A stretch of DNA of 42,089 nucleotides from Vibrio coralliilyticus ATCC BAA-450 (GCF_000176135.1 NZ_ACZN01000006.1:1-42089), one strand, 5' to 3'. Positions 9,286 through 18,144 are shown, counted from the stretch's first letter. A program made the numbers and translations. The notes: generated from the letters alone by a model not told the origin.

Positions 9286-10248
9286 TTAGAATAACTCTTC
9301 CGCAACTTTGTAAAGGTCTTCACGTACTGGACGTTTCATGTTTTCAATCGCGTCGATAATATCGTGATGAACCAGTTGTTCTTTCTGGATACCGACACAA
9401 CGGCCGCCTTTACCATCCATCAGTAGGTGGACAGCATAGTTACCCATACGAGAAGCTAATACACGGTCAAATGCGGTTGGACGACCACCACGTTGGATGT
9501 GACCCAATACTGTCGCACGAGTTTCACGGCCTGTTGCCGTTTCAATCTCTTTAGCCAACTCATTGGCGTCCATCATCAGCTCAGTCAGAGCAATGATCGC
9601 GTGCTTCTTACCTTTCTTGATGCCGTCTTGGATATTGTTGATCAGCTTCTGCTTATCCAGTCCCGTTTCTGGTGTGATGATGTACTCACAACCGCCAGCA
9701 ATCGCAGACATCAAAGTCAGATCGCCACAATGACGACCCATGATCTCTACAATAGAGATACGCTGGTGAGATGAAGAGGTATCACGCAGGCGGTCAATCG
9801 CATCAATAACAGTGTTGAGCGCCGTCAGGTAACCGATAGTGTAATCAGTACCAGCAATATCGTTATCGATGGTGCCTGGTAGACCAACACATGGGTAACC
9901 CATTTCTGTTAGTTTCTTCGCACCCATGTATGAACCGTCACCGCCAACAACAACTAACGCTTCAATACCATGTTTTTTAAGGTTTTCGATCGCTTTTTCA
10001 CGCACAGCAACGTCTTTGAATTCAGGGAAACGTGCAGAGCCTAGGAAAGTACCACCTTTGTTGATCACATCAGATACGCTTGAACGATCAAGCTTCTTGA
10101 TACGGTCTTCGTACAGGCCCAAGTATCCATCATAAACGCCGAAAACTTCTAAACCTTCCGATAGAGCTGTGCGAACCACGCCGCGTACTGCCGCGTTCAT
10201 GCCTGGTGCGTCACCGCCACTTGTCAAAACACCGATCTTCTTAATCAT
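9286..10248 (-). CDS. pfkA: 6-phosphofructokinase
   Basis: PfkA phosphorylates fructose 6-phosphate with ATP, the committed glycolytic step. The product of the chosen ATG is 320 residues, the same as E. coli PfkA. Motifs include the ATP-binding [26 protein letters not shown], the catalytic TIDNDI and [14 protein letters not shown] lies 6 nt before the ATG at 10248; a GTG two codons upstream (10254) is possible but poorly spaced. The pfkA-fieF-cpxP order matches that in enterobacteria. The 287-bp upstream region holds an imperfect repeat CTGAT-N9-ATCAG near 10434 but no clear operator. Confidence 0.96.
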   Translation of the reverse strand: MIKKIGVLTSGGDAPGMNAAVRGVVRTALSEGLEVFGVYDGYLGLYEDRIKKLDRSSVSDVINKGGTFLGSARFPEFKDVAVREKAIENLKKHGIEALVVVGGDGSYMGAKKLTEMGYPCVGLPGTIDNDIAGTDYTIGYLTALNTVIDAIDRLRDTSSSHQRISIVEIMGRHCGDLTLMSAIAGGCEYIITPETGLDKQKLINNIQDGIKKGKKHAIIALTELMMDANELAKEIETATGRETRATVLGHIQRGGRPTAFDRVLASRMGNYAVHLLMDGKGGRCVGIQKEQLVHHDIIDAIENMKRPVREDLYKVAEELF

Positions 10249-10535
10249 GCTCACCCTCGATTTTTGGGAATCTTATTTCAATTTTTACGTCAGCAATTTT
10301 CAGCCAAATTACTGACAAGATTCTTATAGCTGCGCAATATGTTACCTTGACGGGCAAGGAATACTACTTTTATTTGCACGAAATTATGTAACTTTTCTAC
10401 TTATGTAAGAGTATTACAGCTTTGCGCTTTCACTGATTTGATACATATCAGGATCACAGTGAATTGTCGTCCCGATGAAAAGATAGTCAATAAGCGCGGT
10501 TTTGTCGCTGCGGGCTACCCCTTCCTAATCCTGGT

Positions 10536-11444
10536 TTACCAATCTTGGATTTTTTGCTCTTTCTCTGGCCCGAAAACTACTGAATAAGGATCCTGGTGGA
10601 TCAATACATCGGCATGGGGGAATAGCTCAAGTAGCTGATTCTCAACCTGATCGGAAATGCGATGTGCTTCAATCAAAGGAATCTGATCCTCAAGCTCCAA
10701 GTGCAGCTGAATGAAACGTGTTGGACCTGACATACGGGTCCTCAATTGATGAACTCCTAAGACTCCATCGACAGACAGGCAGCATGCTTTGATCGCTTCC
10801 AGCTCTTCATCTGGCAACTTACGGTCCAGTAAGGTCTGAATCGCTTCCCGTACCATCTGCACAGCGCTATAAAGAATGTACAGACCAATGCCCACTGCAA
10901 ACACGGCATCTGCCTGAGTTACACCGAACCAACTCAAACCAAGCGCCAACATAATCGCAGCGTTCATGTACAAATCGGACTGATAATGCAAAGAGTCCGC
11001 AGCAATGGCCTGGCTGCCCGTTTTCCTCACAACATGTTTCTGGAACTGCACCAGAGCGAAAGTGACCGCAATGGCAAACATACTGACGTACACCCCGTAC
11101 TCGGGAGATTGCAATTCATGAGGCCTGAAGAAGCGCTCAACACCATTGAGAATAAGAAATACCGCAGAGCCAGAGATAAACATCGCCTGAGCCAATGCAG
11201 CCAGAGACTCCGCTTTGCCGTGGCCAAAGGTGTGTTCCCTGTCGGCAGGTTGCAGTGAATACCTGACGACAAAAAGGTTGACCAGAGAAGCGGCAATATC
11301 AAGCATAGAGTCAATCAATGAGGCGAGTAAGCTGACCGAGCCCGTTACCCACCACGCCGCCAGTTTTACCACCAGCAGTAACGTCGCGACAATCGTAGCT
11401 GTCCAAGCAGCCAGTGTCACCAAGCGCGCATATTCGTGTTTCAT
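10536..11444 (-). CDS. fieF: Cation diffusion facilitator FieF (YiiP)
   Basis: FieF is an inner-membrane antiporter that exports Zn2+, Fe2+ and related divalent metals for H+. The 302-residue product has six transmembrane helices. The YiiP metal ligands are all present at matching positions: Asp45, Asp49, His153 and Asp157 (site A), and Asp68, His71, His75 (site B). A C-terminal cytoplasmic metallochaperone-like domain follows (about 210-300). It lies between cpxP and pfkA as in E. coli. Confidence 0.94.
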   Translation of the reverse strand: MKHEYARLVTLAAWTATIVATLLLVVKLAAWWVTGSVSLLASLIDSMLDIAASLVNLFVVRYSLQPADREHTFGHGKAESLAALAQAMFISGSAVFLILNGVERFFRPHELQSPEYGVYVSMFAIAVTFALVQFQKHVVRKTGSQAIAADSLHYQSDLYMNAAIMLALGLSWFGVTQADAVFAVGIGLYILYSAVQMVREAIQTLLDRKLPDEELEAIKACCLSVDGVLGVHQLRTRMSGPTRFIQLHLELEDQIPLIEAHRISDQVENQLLELFPHADVLIHQDPYSVVFGPEKEQKIQDW

Positions 11445-11510
11445 AAAGTAAAGCGTTTGAAAAACATTACCTTAAGTATAACCCGCAAATTATTGAATAA
11501 AAATGATACA

Positions 11511-11535
11511 AAAAAAGGCGGCCAATTGGCCGCCT
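11511..11535 (-). terminator. Intrinsic terminator of cpxP
   Basis: A perfect 8-bp stem AGGCGGCC-AATT-GGCCGCCT with a T tract on the minus strand, 18 bp after the cpxP stop. Confidence 0.88.
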
Positions 11536-11552
11536 GAATCTGCATACAAATA

Positions 11553-12050
11553 TCAGCTGTCGCTAAAACGCTCCTGCATCTTCTCTAAACGCTTTTCAGA
11601 GCGCTCTTTCTGCAGCTCAACATATTTGGTTTTCTGCTCCGGTGTCAGAATGCTCAGCATCTGATGTTGCTTTTCAAGCATCTTCACTCTGCGCTCAGTC
11701 TGCTTCTCAACCATTTGCTTAGCCAGCTCGTTGGCTGCTGCTTCATCGAATGTATCAGCGAGTAGCAACGCCTGAACCTTTTCTTTATTAGCCTGCATCT
11801 CTGCATGATGGCTTTCAAAGTTATCTTTGAACTTCGCTTTCATTTCCGTTTTGTTGGCTTGGCGCATTTCTTTCAGTTGATCTTTTTGCGCATCGGTCAA
11901 GTCCAGCTGGCGCATAATGCCGCGGTCAAAGCCAAATTCACCATGTGGGCCTTTCTTGTGGTCTTTACCACCGTAAGCAAATGCACTCGCGGTACCTAAT
12001 GTGAGGGGAAGAACAACGGCAGCCAATACCAGTTTCTTTGCAGTTTTCAT
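11553..12050 (-). CDS. cpxP: Periplasmic Cpx stress adaptor CpxP (Spy/CpxP family)
   Basis: CpxP is a periplasmic chaperone-like protein that dampens CpxA. From the ATG at 12050, preceded by AAAGG, the product is 165 residues with a signal peptide ending near AFAYG (about residue 26). It carries the two LTxxQ motifs of the family, LTDAQ and LTPEQ, in a long helical, highly charged body. It is divergent from cpxRA, with a CpxR box between them, so it should be a Cpx target. Because cpxR is frameshifted here, its induction may be lost in this strain. Confidence 0.92.
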   Translation of the reverse strand: MKTAKKLVLAAVVLPLTLGTASAFAYGGKDHKKGPHGEFGFDRGIMRQLDLTDAQKDQLKEMRQANKTEMKAKFKDNFESHHAEMQANKEKVQALLLADTFDEAAANELAKQMVEKQTERRVKMLEKQHQMLSILTPEQKTKYVELQKERSEKRLEKMQERFSDS

Positions 12051-12147
12051 AATCGTACCTTTCATATCCAGAGGGATGGAATCAAGCTGTCTCGACAGCG
12101 CTTGAGTGTAGATTACGAACTGCAACGTAAAGTGACGTCTAGAGAGC

Positions 12148-12162
12148 GTAAAGAATCGTAAA
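12148..12162. promoter_or_regulatory. CpxR binding site (GTAAA-N5-GTAAA)
   Basis: A perfect tandem GTAAA-N5-GTAAA, the E. coli CpxR consensus, lies between the divergent cpxP and cpxR starts. A third GTAAA is at 12127-12131, 21 bp to the left of the first. The site can control cpxP and autoregulate cpxRA. Confidence 0.85.
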
Positions 12163-12239
12163 GAGCAAAAATTAAACTAAAGCTCTCGACGAATAATCAG
12201 TAATATTAGTGTAACCGATATGATTGAGAGACGTATTCC

Positions 12240-12925
12240 ATGGCCAACATCCTATTGATTGACGATGACACCGAACTGACCAGCCTGCTCAAAGAAGTAC
12301 TGACATTTGAAGGTTATCGCGTATCTGAAGCCAACGACGGAGAAGCAGGGCTTGAAGCCATTAACGACAGCATAGATTTAGTGCTGCTCGATGTCATGAT
12401 GCCTAAGCTGAATGGAATGGAAACCCTTAAGCGCTTGCGTGAACACTGGGAAACCCCTGTCTTGATGCTGACTGCGAAAGGCGAAGAAATTGACCGTGTC
12501 ATTGGCTTGGAACTAGGCGCTGACGATTATCTACCAAAACCTTTCAGTGACCGTGAATTGCTGGCCCGAATCCGTGCTATTTTACGTCGCACTCAATCGA
12601 AAGGCGGCAACAAAAACAGTGATTGTATTCAGTATCAGGACATCAAAATCTATCCGGGCAGCAGGAAGCCTACTGCCAAGAGCAGTACCTAGATCTGACC
12701 ACCACGGAGTTCGCACTCCTGAGCCACTTTGTCCAGCATCCAGGCGAAACGCTGACCAAAGAAACGCTCAGCTTAGATGTTCTGGGCAAACGCTTAGCAG
12801 CATTTGACCGCGCCATTGATATGCACGTATCCAACCTACGCAAAAAACTGCCTGAGCGCGAAGATGGCAAGTCTCGTATTAAAACGCTGCGCGGACGCGG
12901 CTATTTGCTGGTTGAGGAAAGTTGA
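12240..12925 (+). pseudogene. cpxR: Response regulator CpxR, frameshifted between receiver and DNA-binding domain
   Basis: CpxR is the OmpR-type regulator of the envelope stress response. The reading frame from ATG 12240 encodes an intact receiver domain (DDD at 8-10, phospho-acceptor Asp51, LTAKG, LPKPF) but then goes out of frame and stops at 12692 after 150 residues. The winged-helix domain (LDLTTTEFALLSHFVQHPGETL to GRGYLLVEES) continues in another frame to 12925. The break is near 12657-12664, where DIKIYPG should run into (R)QEAYC. One missing base explains it, most simply a G lost from an AGG codon. Corrected length would be 228 residues. The 3' part has no good start of its own. It overlaps cpxA by one base. 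Confidence 0.88.
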
Positions 12926-14310
12926 TGCGTCTGCCTAAGATCACCAGCCTATACGGGCGTATCTTTGCCATCTTCTGGTTTACCATGTTTTTGGTGCTGA
13001 TCGCCGTGCTGTCGTTACCTCATTTGGATCCAAGAAAATCGAGGGATATTCCGACCGATCATTATAAAAAACTCATCGGGATCAAACAGAAGATAGAGAA
13101 GAACTTTGCGCGCGAACAGGATCTTCGCCGGATTATATTCCAGCTTGAAGGTCCAAAGCGTTCACCACGCGATCCCCACCCTCGCTTTGTTCTGACAGAT
13201 CTGGAAGGCAATATTCTGACCACGCGTGACCGCAAAGATTTCAAACTCAAAGCCGTACAGAACTTTATCACCAGTATCGAAAACCCTGAACATCCTAAGC
13301 AAAGATTGTATGGCCACTATATGGTGGCAGGCCCACTTCCCATTACTCTGGCTAAGAGAGATCTTCTGCTCTACGTCGGCATGAAGTGGAATCAACCATC
13401 ACCATTTTTGATTCGCCTGTTTGATAAACCATTTCAGCTGCTGTTCGCAGTGATGCTGGTCAGCACTCCTCTACTGCTTTGGTTAGCATGGGCGTTAAGT
13501 CAACCCGCTCGTAAGTTGGAGCGCGCTGCTAAACGGGTCGCGAAAGGCGAATTTTTTGTCGACCCACAACTGGAAAAAGGCACGTCTGAATTCCGTCAGG
13601 CTGGTAAAAGCTTTAACCAGATGGTTGAAGCAGTAAATCAGATGATCTCTGGTCAACAGCGCTTGTTATCCGACATTTCACATGAGTTACGCTCTCCACT
13701 GACTCGATTGAGAATGGCCACGGCCTTAGCGTCACGCAAGCAAGGAGAGAGCCCTGAACTCAATCGAATTGATACCGAGGCACAGCGATTAGAACAGATG
13801 ATCGGCGAACTTCTCGAGCTGTCTCGAATGCAAGTCGACAGCCATGTTGAGCGTGAACAACAACCTATTGGTAGCCTGTGGGAAGCGATACTCTCTGATG
13901 CGCAATTTGAAGCCGAACAGATGCACAAAACACTCCGCTACGATGCTATTCCAGAGCGTACCATTTCGGGCAATCCTAAATTACTGATGAGTGCTGTTGA
14001 CAATATTGTGCGTAACGCCATTTATTACGGTAAAGACGTCATTCAGGTGTCACTGAGCATCCATTCTGATCAGCTCACAATTGCTGTCGATGACAATGGC
14101 GAAGGTGTTCCCGAGCAAGAACTGGAAGCCATTTTCCGACCTTTCTATCGGGTCTCGACCGCACGAGATCGCCACAGCGGCGGTACAGGTTTAGGATTAG
14201 CGATCACCGAAAACGCGATTCGACAGCACAGTGGCTCCATACAAGCACTGCGCAGTGAGCTCGGAGGCTTGAGAGTAGAAATTCGTCTACCACTCGTACC
14301 CATGCAATAA
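12925..14310 (+). CDS. cpxA: Sensor histidine kinase CpxA
   Basis: CpxA is the inner-membrane sensor kinase that phosphorylates CpxR under envelope stress. The 461-residue product has a transmembrane helix at about 10-33, a periplasmic sensor region to about 168, a second helix at about 170-190, a HAMP domain, and a kinase core. Visible boxes are the H box DISHELRSPL with His253, N box VDNIVRNAIYYG, G1 VDDNGEGV and G2 GGTGLGLAI. AGGAA precedes the ATG, which overlaps the cpxR TGA (TGATG). The gene is intact although its partner cpxR is frameshifted. Confidence 0.95.
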   Translation: MRLPKITSLYGRIFAIFWFTMFLVLIAVLSLPHLDPRKSRDIPTDHYKKLIGIKQKIEKNFAREQDLRRIIFQLEGPKRSPRDPHPRFVLTDLEGNILTTRDRKDFKLKAVQNFITSIENPEHPKQRLYGHYMVAGPLPITLAKRDLLLYVGMKWNQPSPFLIRLFDKPFQLLFAVMLVSTPLLLWLAWALSQPARKLERAAKRVAKGEFFVDPQLEKGTSEFRQAGKSFNQMVEAVNQMISGQQRLLSDISHELRSPLTRLRMATALASRKQGESPELNRIDTEAQRLEQMIGELLELSRMQVDSHVEREQQPIGSLWEAILSDAQFEAEQMHKTLRYDAIPERTISGNPKLLMSAVDNIVRNAIYYGKDVIQVSLSIHSDQLTIAVDDNGEGVPEQELEAIFRPFYRVSTARDRHSGGTGLGLAITENAIRQHSGSIQALRSELGGLRVEIRLPLVPMQ

Positions 14311-14328
14311 CCTTATAAAAACACAGTT

Positions 14329-14347
14329 GATAATGGATCTCATTATC
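14329..14347. promoter_or_regulatory. Fur box and promoter of sodA
   Basis: GATAATGGATCTCATTATC is a 19-bp site whose two 7-bp arms match the Fur consensus GATAATG-N5-CATTATC exactly. It overlaps a candidate -35 TTGATA (14327-14332), with a weak -10 near 14351, so iron-loaded Fur should repress sodA. Confidence 0.85.
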
Positions 14348-14383
14348 ACTTAAAGTAAATCCTTCAATTACGGAGGATTTACT

Positions 14384-15001
14384 ATGTCTCACACTTTCCC
14401 AGAATTACCTTACGCATACGACTCACTCGAACCTTACATTGATGCTAAAACCATGGAAGTCCATTACAGCAAGCATCACCGCACTTACTTCGACAAATTC
14501 GTTGCTGCGGTCAAAGGGACGGAGCTGGAAGATGCCTCACTAAGCGACATCTTCGCCAATATATCTCAGCACTCTCCTGCTGTACGCAACAATGGTGGTG
14601 GCTACTACAACCATATCCTTTACTGGAATTGCATGGCACCCGGTGCAGGTGGTGAACCTGAAGGTGAATTAGCCAAGGAAATTGACGCTACTTTCGGTGG
14701 CTTCGAGCAGTTTAAATCTCTGTTTGCCGAAGCAGCCATCAATACATTTGGCTCCGGCTTTGCCTGGCTAGTTGTCAAAGATGGCAAGCTGCACATTGCA
14801 TCCACCAGCAATCAGGACAACCCTTTAATGGATGTTGCGAGCGTTCAAGGTGAGCCTATTTTAGCGCTGGATGTATGGGAACACGCTTACTACATCAGCT
14901 ATCAAAACCGTCGCCCTGAATACATTGACGCTTGGTGGAATGTGGTTAACTGGGATGTGGTTAGCGAGAACTATGCAGTAGCACTAGCGCAAAACGCATA
15001 G
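14384..15001 (+). CDS. sodA: Superoxide dismutase, Mn type
   Basis: SodA converts superoxide to peroxide and oxygen in the cytoplasm. The 205-residue product has the metal ligands His27, His77, Asp163 and His167 (DVWEHAYY). Metal preference is inferred to be Mn: a Gly occupies the position three before Asn in GGGYYNH, where Fe enzymes have Gln, and the compensating Gln is at 144 in NQDNPLM. The surrounding YWNCMAP is more like Fe-type enzymes. A Fur box upstream matches the usual control of sodA. ACGGAGG precedes the ATG. Confidence 0.93.
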   Translation: MSHTFPELPYAYDSLEPYIDAKTMEVHYSKHHRTYFDKFVAAVKGTELEDASLSDIFANISQHSPAVRNNGGGYYNHILYWNCMAPGAGGEPEGELAKEIDATFGGFEQFKSLFAEAAINTFGSGFAWLVVKDGKLHIASTSNQDNPLMDVASVQGEPILALDVWEHAYYISYQNRRPEYIDAWWNVVNWDVVSENYAVALAQNA

Positions 15002-15024
15002 CAAAAACTCACCATTTCAGGCTT

Positions 15025-15044
15025 GGCGGCATTTTAAAGCCGCC
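15025..15044 (+). terminator. Possible terminator after sodA
   Basis: GGCGGC-N8-GCCGCC forms a 6-bp GC-rich stem 24 bp after the sodA stop, but there is no proper T run after it (TTATACTG). Function is uncertain. Confidence 0.4.
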
Positions 15045-15087
15045 TTATACTGCTTAGCTTCCCAGCAGATGATAAGAAATTAACACT

Positions 15088-15564
15088 ATGTTCGATATCG
15101 CCCTTTATGAGCCTGAAATTGCCCCAAATACAGGAAACATCATTCGCCTGTGTGCTAACTGTGGTGCAAACCTGCATTTAATTGAGCCATTAGGGTTTGA
15201 TTTAGAAGAGAAAAAAGTCCGCCGCGCTGGGCTAGACTACCATGACTTAGCACGTGTCACTCGCCATAAAAACTATCAAGCGTTTGTTGAGTACCTAGAA
15301 AAAGAGCGTCAAACCTTCCGCATTTTTGCCTGTACGACAAAAACAACTGGTCATCACGTCGACGCAAATTTTCAACAAGGCGATGTTCTATTGTTTGGCC
15401 CAGAAACCCGTGGCCTGCCAGCAGAGTTGATTGAGAGTATGCCAATGGAACAGCGCATTCGCATCCCAATGATGCCCGATGCTCGCAGCCTCAATTTATC
15501 TAACGCAGTCGCCATTATCGCTTTTGAAGCTTGGCGTCAGATGGGCTTTGAAGGTGCTCAATAG
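15088..15564 (+). CDS. trmL: tRNA (cytidine/uridine-2'-O-)-methyltransferase TrmL
   Basis: TrmL (YibK) methylates the 2'-O of the wobble nucleotide 34 in leucine tRNAs. The 158-residue product is a minimal SPOUT methyltransferase. The knot region is visible: N-terminal [19 protein letters not shown], then [11 protein letters not shown] (SAM-binding loop) and [18 protein letters not shown]. Length is typical of the family. A strong terminator follows. Confidence 0.95.
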   Translation: MFDIALYEPEIAPNTGNIIRLCANCGANLHLIEPLGFDLEEKKVRRAGLDYHDLARVTRHKNYQAFVEYLEKERQTFRIFACTTKTTGHHVDANFQQGDVLLFGPETRGLPAELIESMPMEQRIRIPMMPDARSLNLSNAVAIIAFEAWRQMGFEGAQ

Positions 15565-15579
15565 CATCAAAAATTGGAT

Positions 15580-15613
15580 ATAAAAAACGGACTCAAATGA
15601 GTCCGTTTTTTAT
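15580..15613. terminator. Bidirectional terminator between trmL and trpS
   Basis: A long perfect hairpin (AAAAAACGGACTC-AAAT-GAGTCCGTTTTTT) between the convergent trmL and trpS genes, with T runs on both strands. Confidence 0.9.
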
Positions 15614-15635
15614 ATTTACCGAAATTCAGACAGGT

Positions 15636-16673
15636 CTATGGGCGAGCCACAAAACCAACCGCTTCGTATGCTTTCTTTAGTGTCTCAGCTGCGCGAGCTG
15701 AGGCTTTTTCAGCACCCTGCTTCATCACTTGATCCATGTATGCGCGATCTGCACGAATACGATGATATTCAGCTTGAATAGGCTCGAGCATCGCTACAAT
15801 CGCTTCACCCACATCTTTCTTAAATGGACCGTACATCTCAACACCTTGGTATTGCGCTTCGATCTCTTCAAAGCTCTTACCTGTTGCTGCCGAGTAAAGA
15901 CCCATTAAGTTAGAGATACCCGCTTTGTTATCCCAATCATGGGCAATACGTGGTGGCGTTTCTGCATCTGTCTGAGCTTTGTTGATCTTCTTGATGATCG
16001 ATTTAGGCTCTTCGAGCAGAGTAATCACGTTCTTACGGTTATCGTCTGATTTCGACATCTTCTTCGTCGCATCCTGAAGACTCATAACACGTGCATTCAC
16101 AGTCGGAATGTACGGTTCTGGCACTTGGAAGATTGGCTGCTCAGGCGAGTAGATATTGTTGAATCGGTTAGCGATATCACGAGCTAGCTCAAGGTGCTGT
16201 TTCTGGTCACTACCCACAGGTACTTGGTGTGCACCGTATAGCAGGATGTCCGCTGCCATTAGTACAGGGTAATCGAACAGGCCAACGTTCACGTCGCCAA
16301 ACTGGCTTGAGCTGTCTTTCGAATAGCGGGCAGACTTATCTTTAAACTGAGTCATACGGCTCAGCTCGCCCATCTGGGTGTAACAGTTAAGAAGCCAACC
16401 AAGTTGAGCATGCTCTGGTACGTGTGACTGAACAAATAGCGTGCTCTTTTGTGGATCAACACCAACTGCCAGACAGATCGCTAATGCGTCTAGAGTCGCT
16501 TCATGCAGTGCTTTCGGCTCCTGACGAACCGTGATCGCATGAAGGTCTACAACACAATATTGGCAATCGTAATCGTCTTGCATCTGTTGCCATTGACGTA
16601 GAGCACCCAAGTAGTTACCGATACTTAGTTCACCTGATGGTTGAACACCACTCAATACAATGGGTTTGCTCAT
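15636..16673 (-). CDS. trpS: Tryptophanyl-tRNA synthetase
   Basis: TrpS charges tRNA-Trp. The 345-residue product is a class I synthetase with the HIGH-like motif PSGELSIGN near the N-terminus and KMSKSDDN as the KMSKS loop; [12 protein letters not shown] and [16 protein letters not shown] are TrpS signatures. AAGGAA lies 9 nt before the ATG at 16673. It ends the aroK-aroB-damX-dam-rpe-gph-trpS gene string, but a hairpin terminator and a TrpR-like site separate it from gph, so it may be controlled independently. Confidence 0.97.
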   Translation of the reverse strand: MSKPIVLSGVQPSGELSIGNYLGALRQWQQMQDDYDCQYCVVDLHAITVRQEPKALHEATLDALAICLAVGVDPQKSTLFVQSHVPEHAQLGWLLNCYTQMGELSRMTQFKDKSARYSKDSSSQFGDVNVGLFDYPVLMAADILLYGAHQVPVGSDQKQHLELARDIANRFNNIYSPEQPIFQVPEPYIPTVNARVMSLQDATKKMSKSDDNRKNVITLLEEPKSIIKKINKAQTDAETPPRIAHDWDNKAGISNLMGLYSAATGKSFEEIEAQYQGVEMYGPFKKDVGEAIVAMLEPIQAEYHRIRADRAYMDQVMKQGAEKASARAAETLKKAYEAVGFVARP

Positions 16674-16706
16674 GGGAATAGTTCCTTTGACTTCTTATCT
16701 AAAAAA

Positions 16707-16740
16707 TGAAAAAAACCGTGTGGATTCTAGCCACACGGTT
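16707..16740 (-). terminator. Intrinsic terminator between gph and trpS
   Basis: On the minus strand AACCGTGTGG-N7-CCACACGGTT (10 bp perfect) is followed by a T-rich tract. It lies only 34 bp before the trpS start, so it either ends gph transcripts or attenuates trpS. Confidence 0.85.
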
Positions 16741-16745
16741 CACTC

Positions 16746-16773
16746 AGTGTACTCATTAACGAGTATTTTGGAA
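16746..16773 (-). promoter_or_regulatory. TrpR-operator-like palindrome and candidate trpS promoter
   Basis: At 16750-16765 the minus strand reads TACTCGTTAATGAGTA, with perfect 5-bp arms around GTTAAT. From memory it resembles the E. coli trpR operator (TACTC-TTTAGC-GAGTA arms). A candidate -35 TTCCAA (16768-16773) and -10 TACACT (16746-16751), 16 bp apart, flank it, so a bound repressor would block the promoter. Assignment to TrpR is inference. Confidence 0.55.
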
Positions 16774-16788
16774 GATCTTTTGTTGCCA

Positions 16789-17468
16789 CTAAGCGGAAAC
16801 CGCTACCACATCCACTAGATCTGCGATTGTGTCTGCAACAAAATCCGGTTGAGACTGCGAAATTGGCTCGCCGTGATTGTATCCGTAAGTCAAACCGAAC
16901 GAAGCGCAACCCGCATTTTTCGCTGCCAGAATGTCATTCTTGGAATCGCCCACCATCAACATTTCTTGTGGCTGACAACCATGTTTCTCAAGCAACCAGG
17001 TCAATGCCATTGGGTTCGGTTTTTTCTCTGGGAAAGTATCACCACCAATCACATCAACAAAGTACTTATCAATGCCGTGCTTTGCCAACACATCAGGTAC
17101 GAACTTCGAAGGCTTGTTGGTCACCAGCGCCATTGTAAAACCCGCTTTGTGCAGCTCGGCCAAGGTTTCTTTAACCGCAGGGTAAAGGTGGCTTAGCTTG
17201 TGCCCGCTTTGCTCATAATAATCATCGAAAGAACACGAGCTTTGGCATGCAGTTCTGGATCCAAATCAGGCGATACCGTTAGACTGCGACTCAGCGAGCG
17301 CCCAATAAGAACATCAGCGCCGTTCCCTACGTAGTCACGAACTTGCTCTTCCGTTACTGCTGGGTAACCTAGTGCTTGTACAGCCTGGTCAGCAGCCACG
17401 GCTAGGTCAGGCACGCTATCCAATAACGTTCCATCCAAGTCAAACGCGATAAGTTTAATATTGCTCAT
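16789..17468 (-). pseudogene. gph: Phosphoglycolate phosphatase, frameshifted
   Basis: Gph is a HAD-family phosphatase that removes 2-phosphoglycolate formed during DNA repair. The frame from ATG 17468 has the HAD nucleophile motif FDLDGTLLDS but ends at 17193 after 91 residues. The rest (AELHKAGFTMALVTNKPSKF, KKPNP, VGDSKNDILAA) continues in a different frame to 16789. Inserting one base in the AAA run at 17228-17230 (TTT on the coding strand) restores VLFDDYYEQSGHKLSHLYPAV as one frame of 226 residues. So this is a one-base homopolymer contraction. The start is 4 bp after the rpe stop. Confidence 0.88.
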
Positions 17469-17472
17469 TCAA

Positions 17473-18144
17473 TTACTCTGCCTTTGCTAATTCAGCACGC
17501 ATCTGGTCTATGACTTCTTTGTAGTCAGGTTGGTTGAAGATCGCGGAACCCGCCACAAACATATCCGCACCCGCTTCAGCGATTTCTCGAATGTTGTCCA
17601 CTTTGACACCACCATCAATTTCCAGACGGATATCGCGGCCAGACTCATCGATCATCTTGCGCACTGCGCGTAGCTTATCCAATGTTTTAGGGATGAAAGA
17701 TTGACCACCAAAACCTGGGTTCACTGACATCAAAAGAATCATATCGATCTTATCCATGATGTATTCAAGGTGAGAAAGTGGTGTTGCTGGGTTTAGTACC
17801 ACACCCGCTTTACAACCATGTTCTTTGATCAGTTGCAGTGTGCGATCAACGTGTTCAGACGCTTCAATGTGGAAGGTAATCATAGACGCACCGGCTTTGG
17901 CAAAATCCGGAATAATACGATCGACTGGCTTCACCATCAGATGCACATCAATCGGTGCAGTAATACCGTAATCACGCAGAGCCTGACAGATAGGAGCTCC
18001 AAAAGTCAGGTTAGGAACGTAATGGTTATCCATAACGTCGAAGTGAACCACATCTGCACCCGCTGCGAGCACTTTTTCAACATCTTCACCAAGACGAGCC
18101 ATGTCTGCAGACAAAATGGATGGAGCGATAAGGAAATCTTTCAT
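17473..18144 (-). CDS. rpe: Ribulose-phosphate 3-epimerase
   Basis: Rpe interconverts ribulose 5-phosphate and xylulose 5-phosphate in the pentose phosphate pathway. The 223-residue TIM-barrel protein shows the family motifs [34 protein letters not shown] (metal ligands), [20 protein letters not shown] and EIDGGVK. AGGTCAGGT precedes the ATG. The gene is followed at once by gph, suggesting cotranscription. Confidence 0.97.
   Translation of the reverse strand: MKDFLIAPSILSADMARLGEDVEKVLAAGADVVHFDVMDNHYVPNLTFGAPICQALRDYGITAPIDVHLMVKPVDRIIPDFAKAGASMITFHIEASEHVDRTLQLIKEHGCKAGVVLNPATPLSHLEYIMDKIDMILLMSVNPGFGGQSFIPKTLDKLRAVRKMIDESGRDIRLEIDGGVKVDNIREIAEAGADMFVAGSAIFNQPDYKEVIDQMRAELAKAE

Noticed and set aside
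10430..10460. Possible CRP site in the pfkA upstream region
   Set aside because: CTGAT-N9-ATCAG and GGATCACAGTG lack the TGTGA-N6-TCACA pattern, so no CRP call is made.
12623..12925. Separate gene for a winged-helix protein after the cpxR break
   Set aside because: It has no ribosome-binding site and its sequence is the missing CpxR C-terminus; a frameshift is the simpler reading.
16789..17163. Independent 124-residue HAD protein
   Set aside because: It lacks the FDLDGT nucleophile motif and joins the upstream gph fragment when one base is restored.
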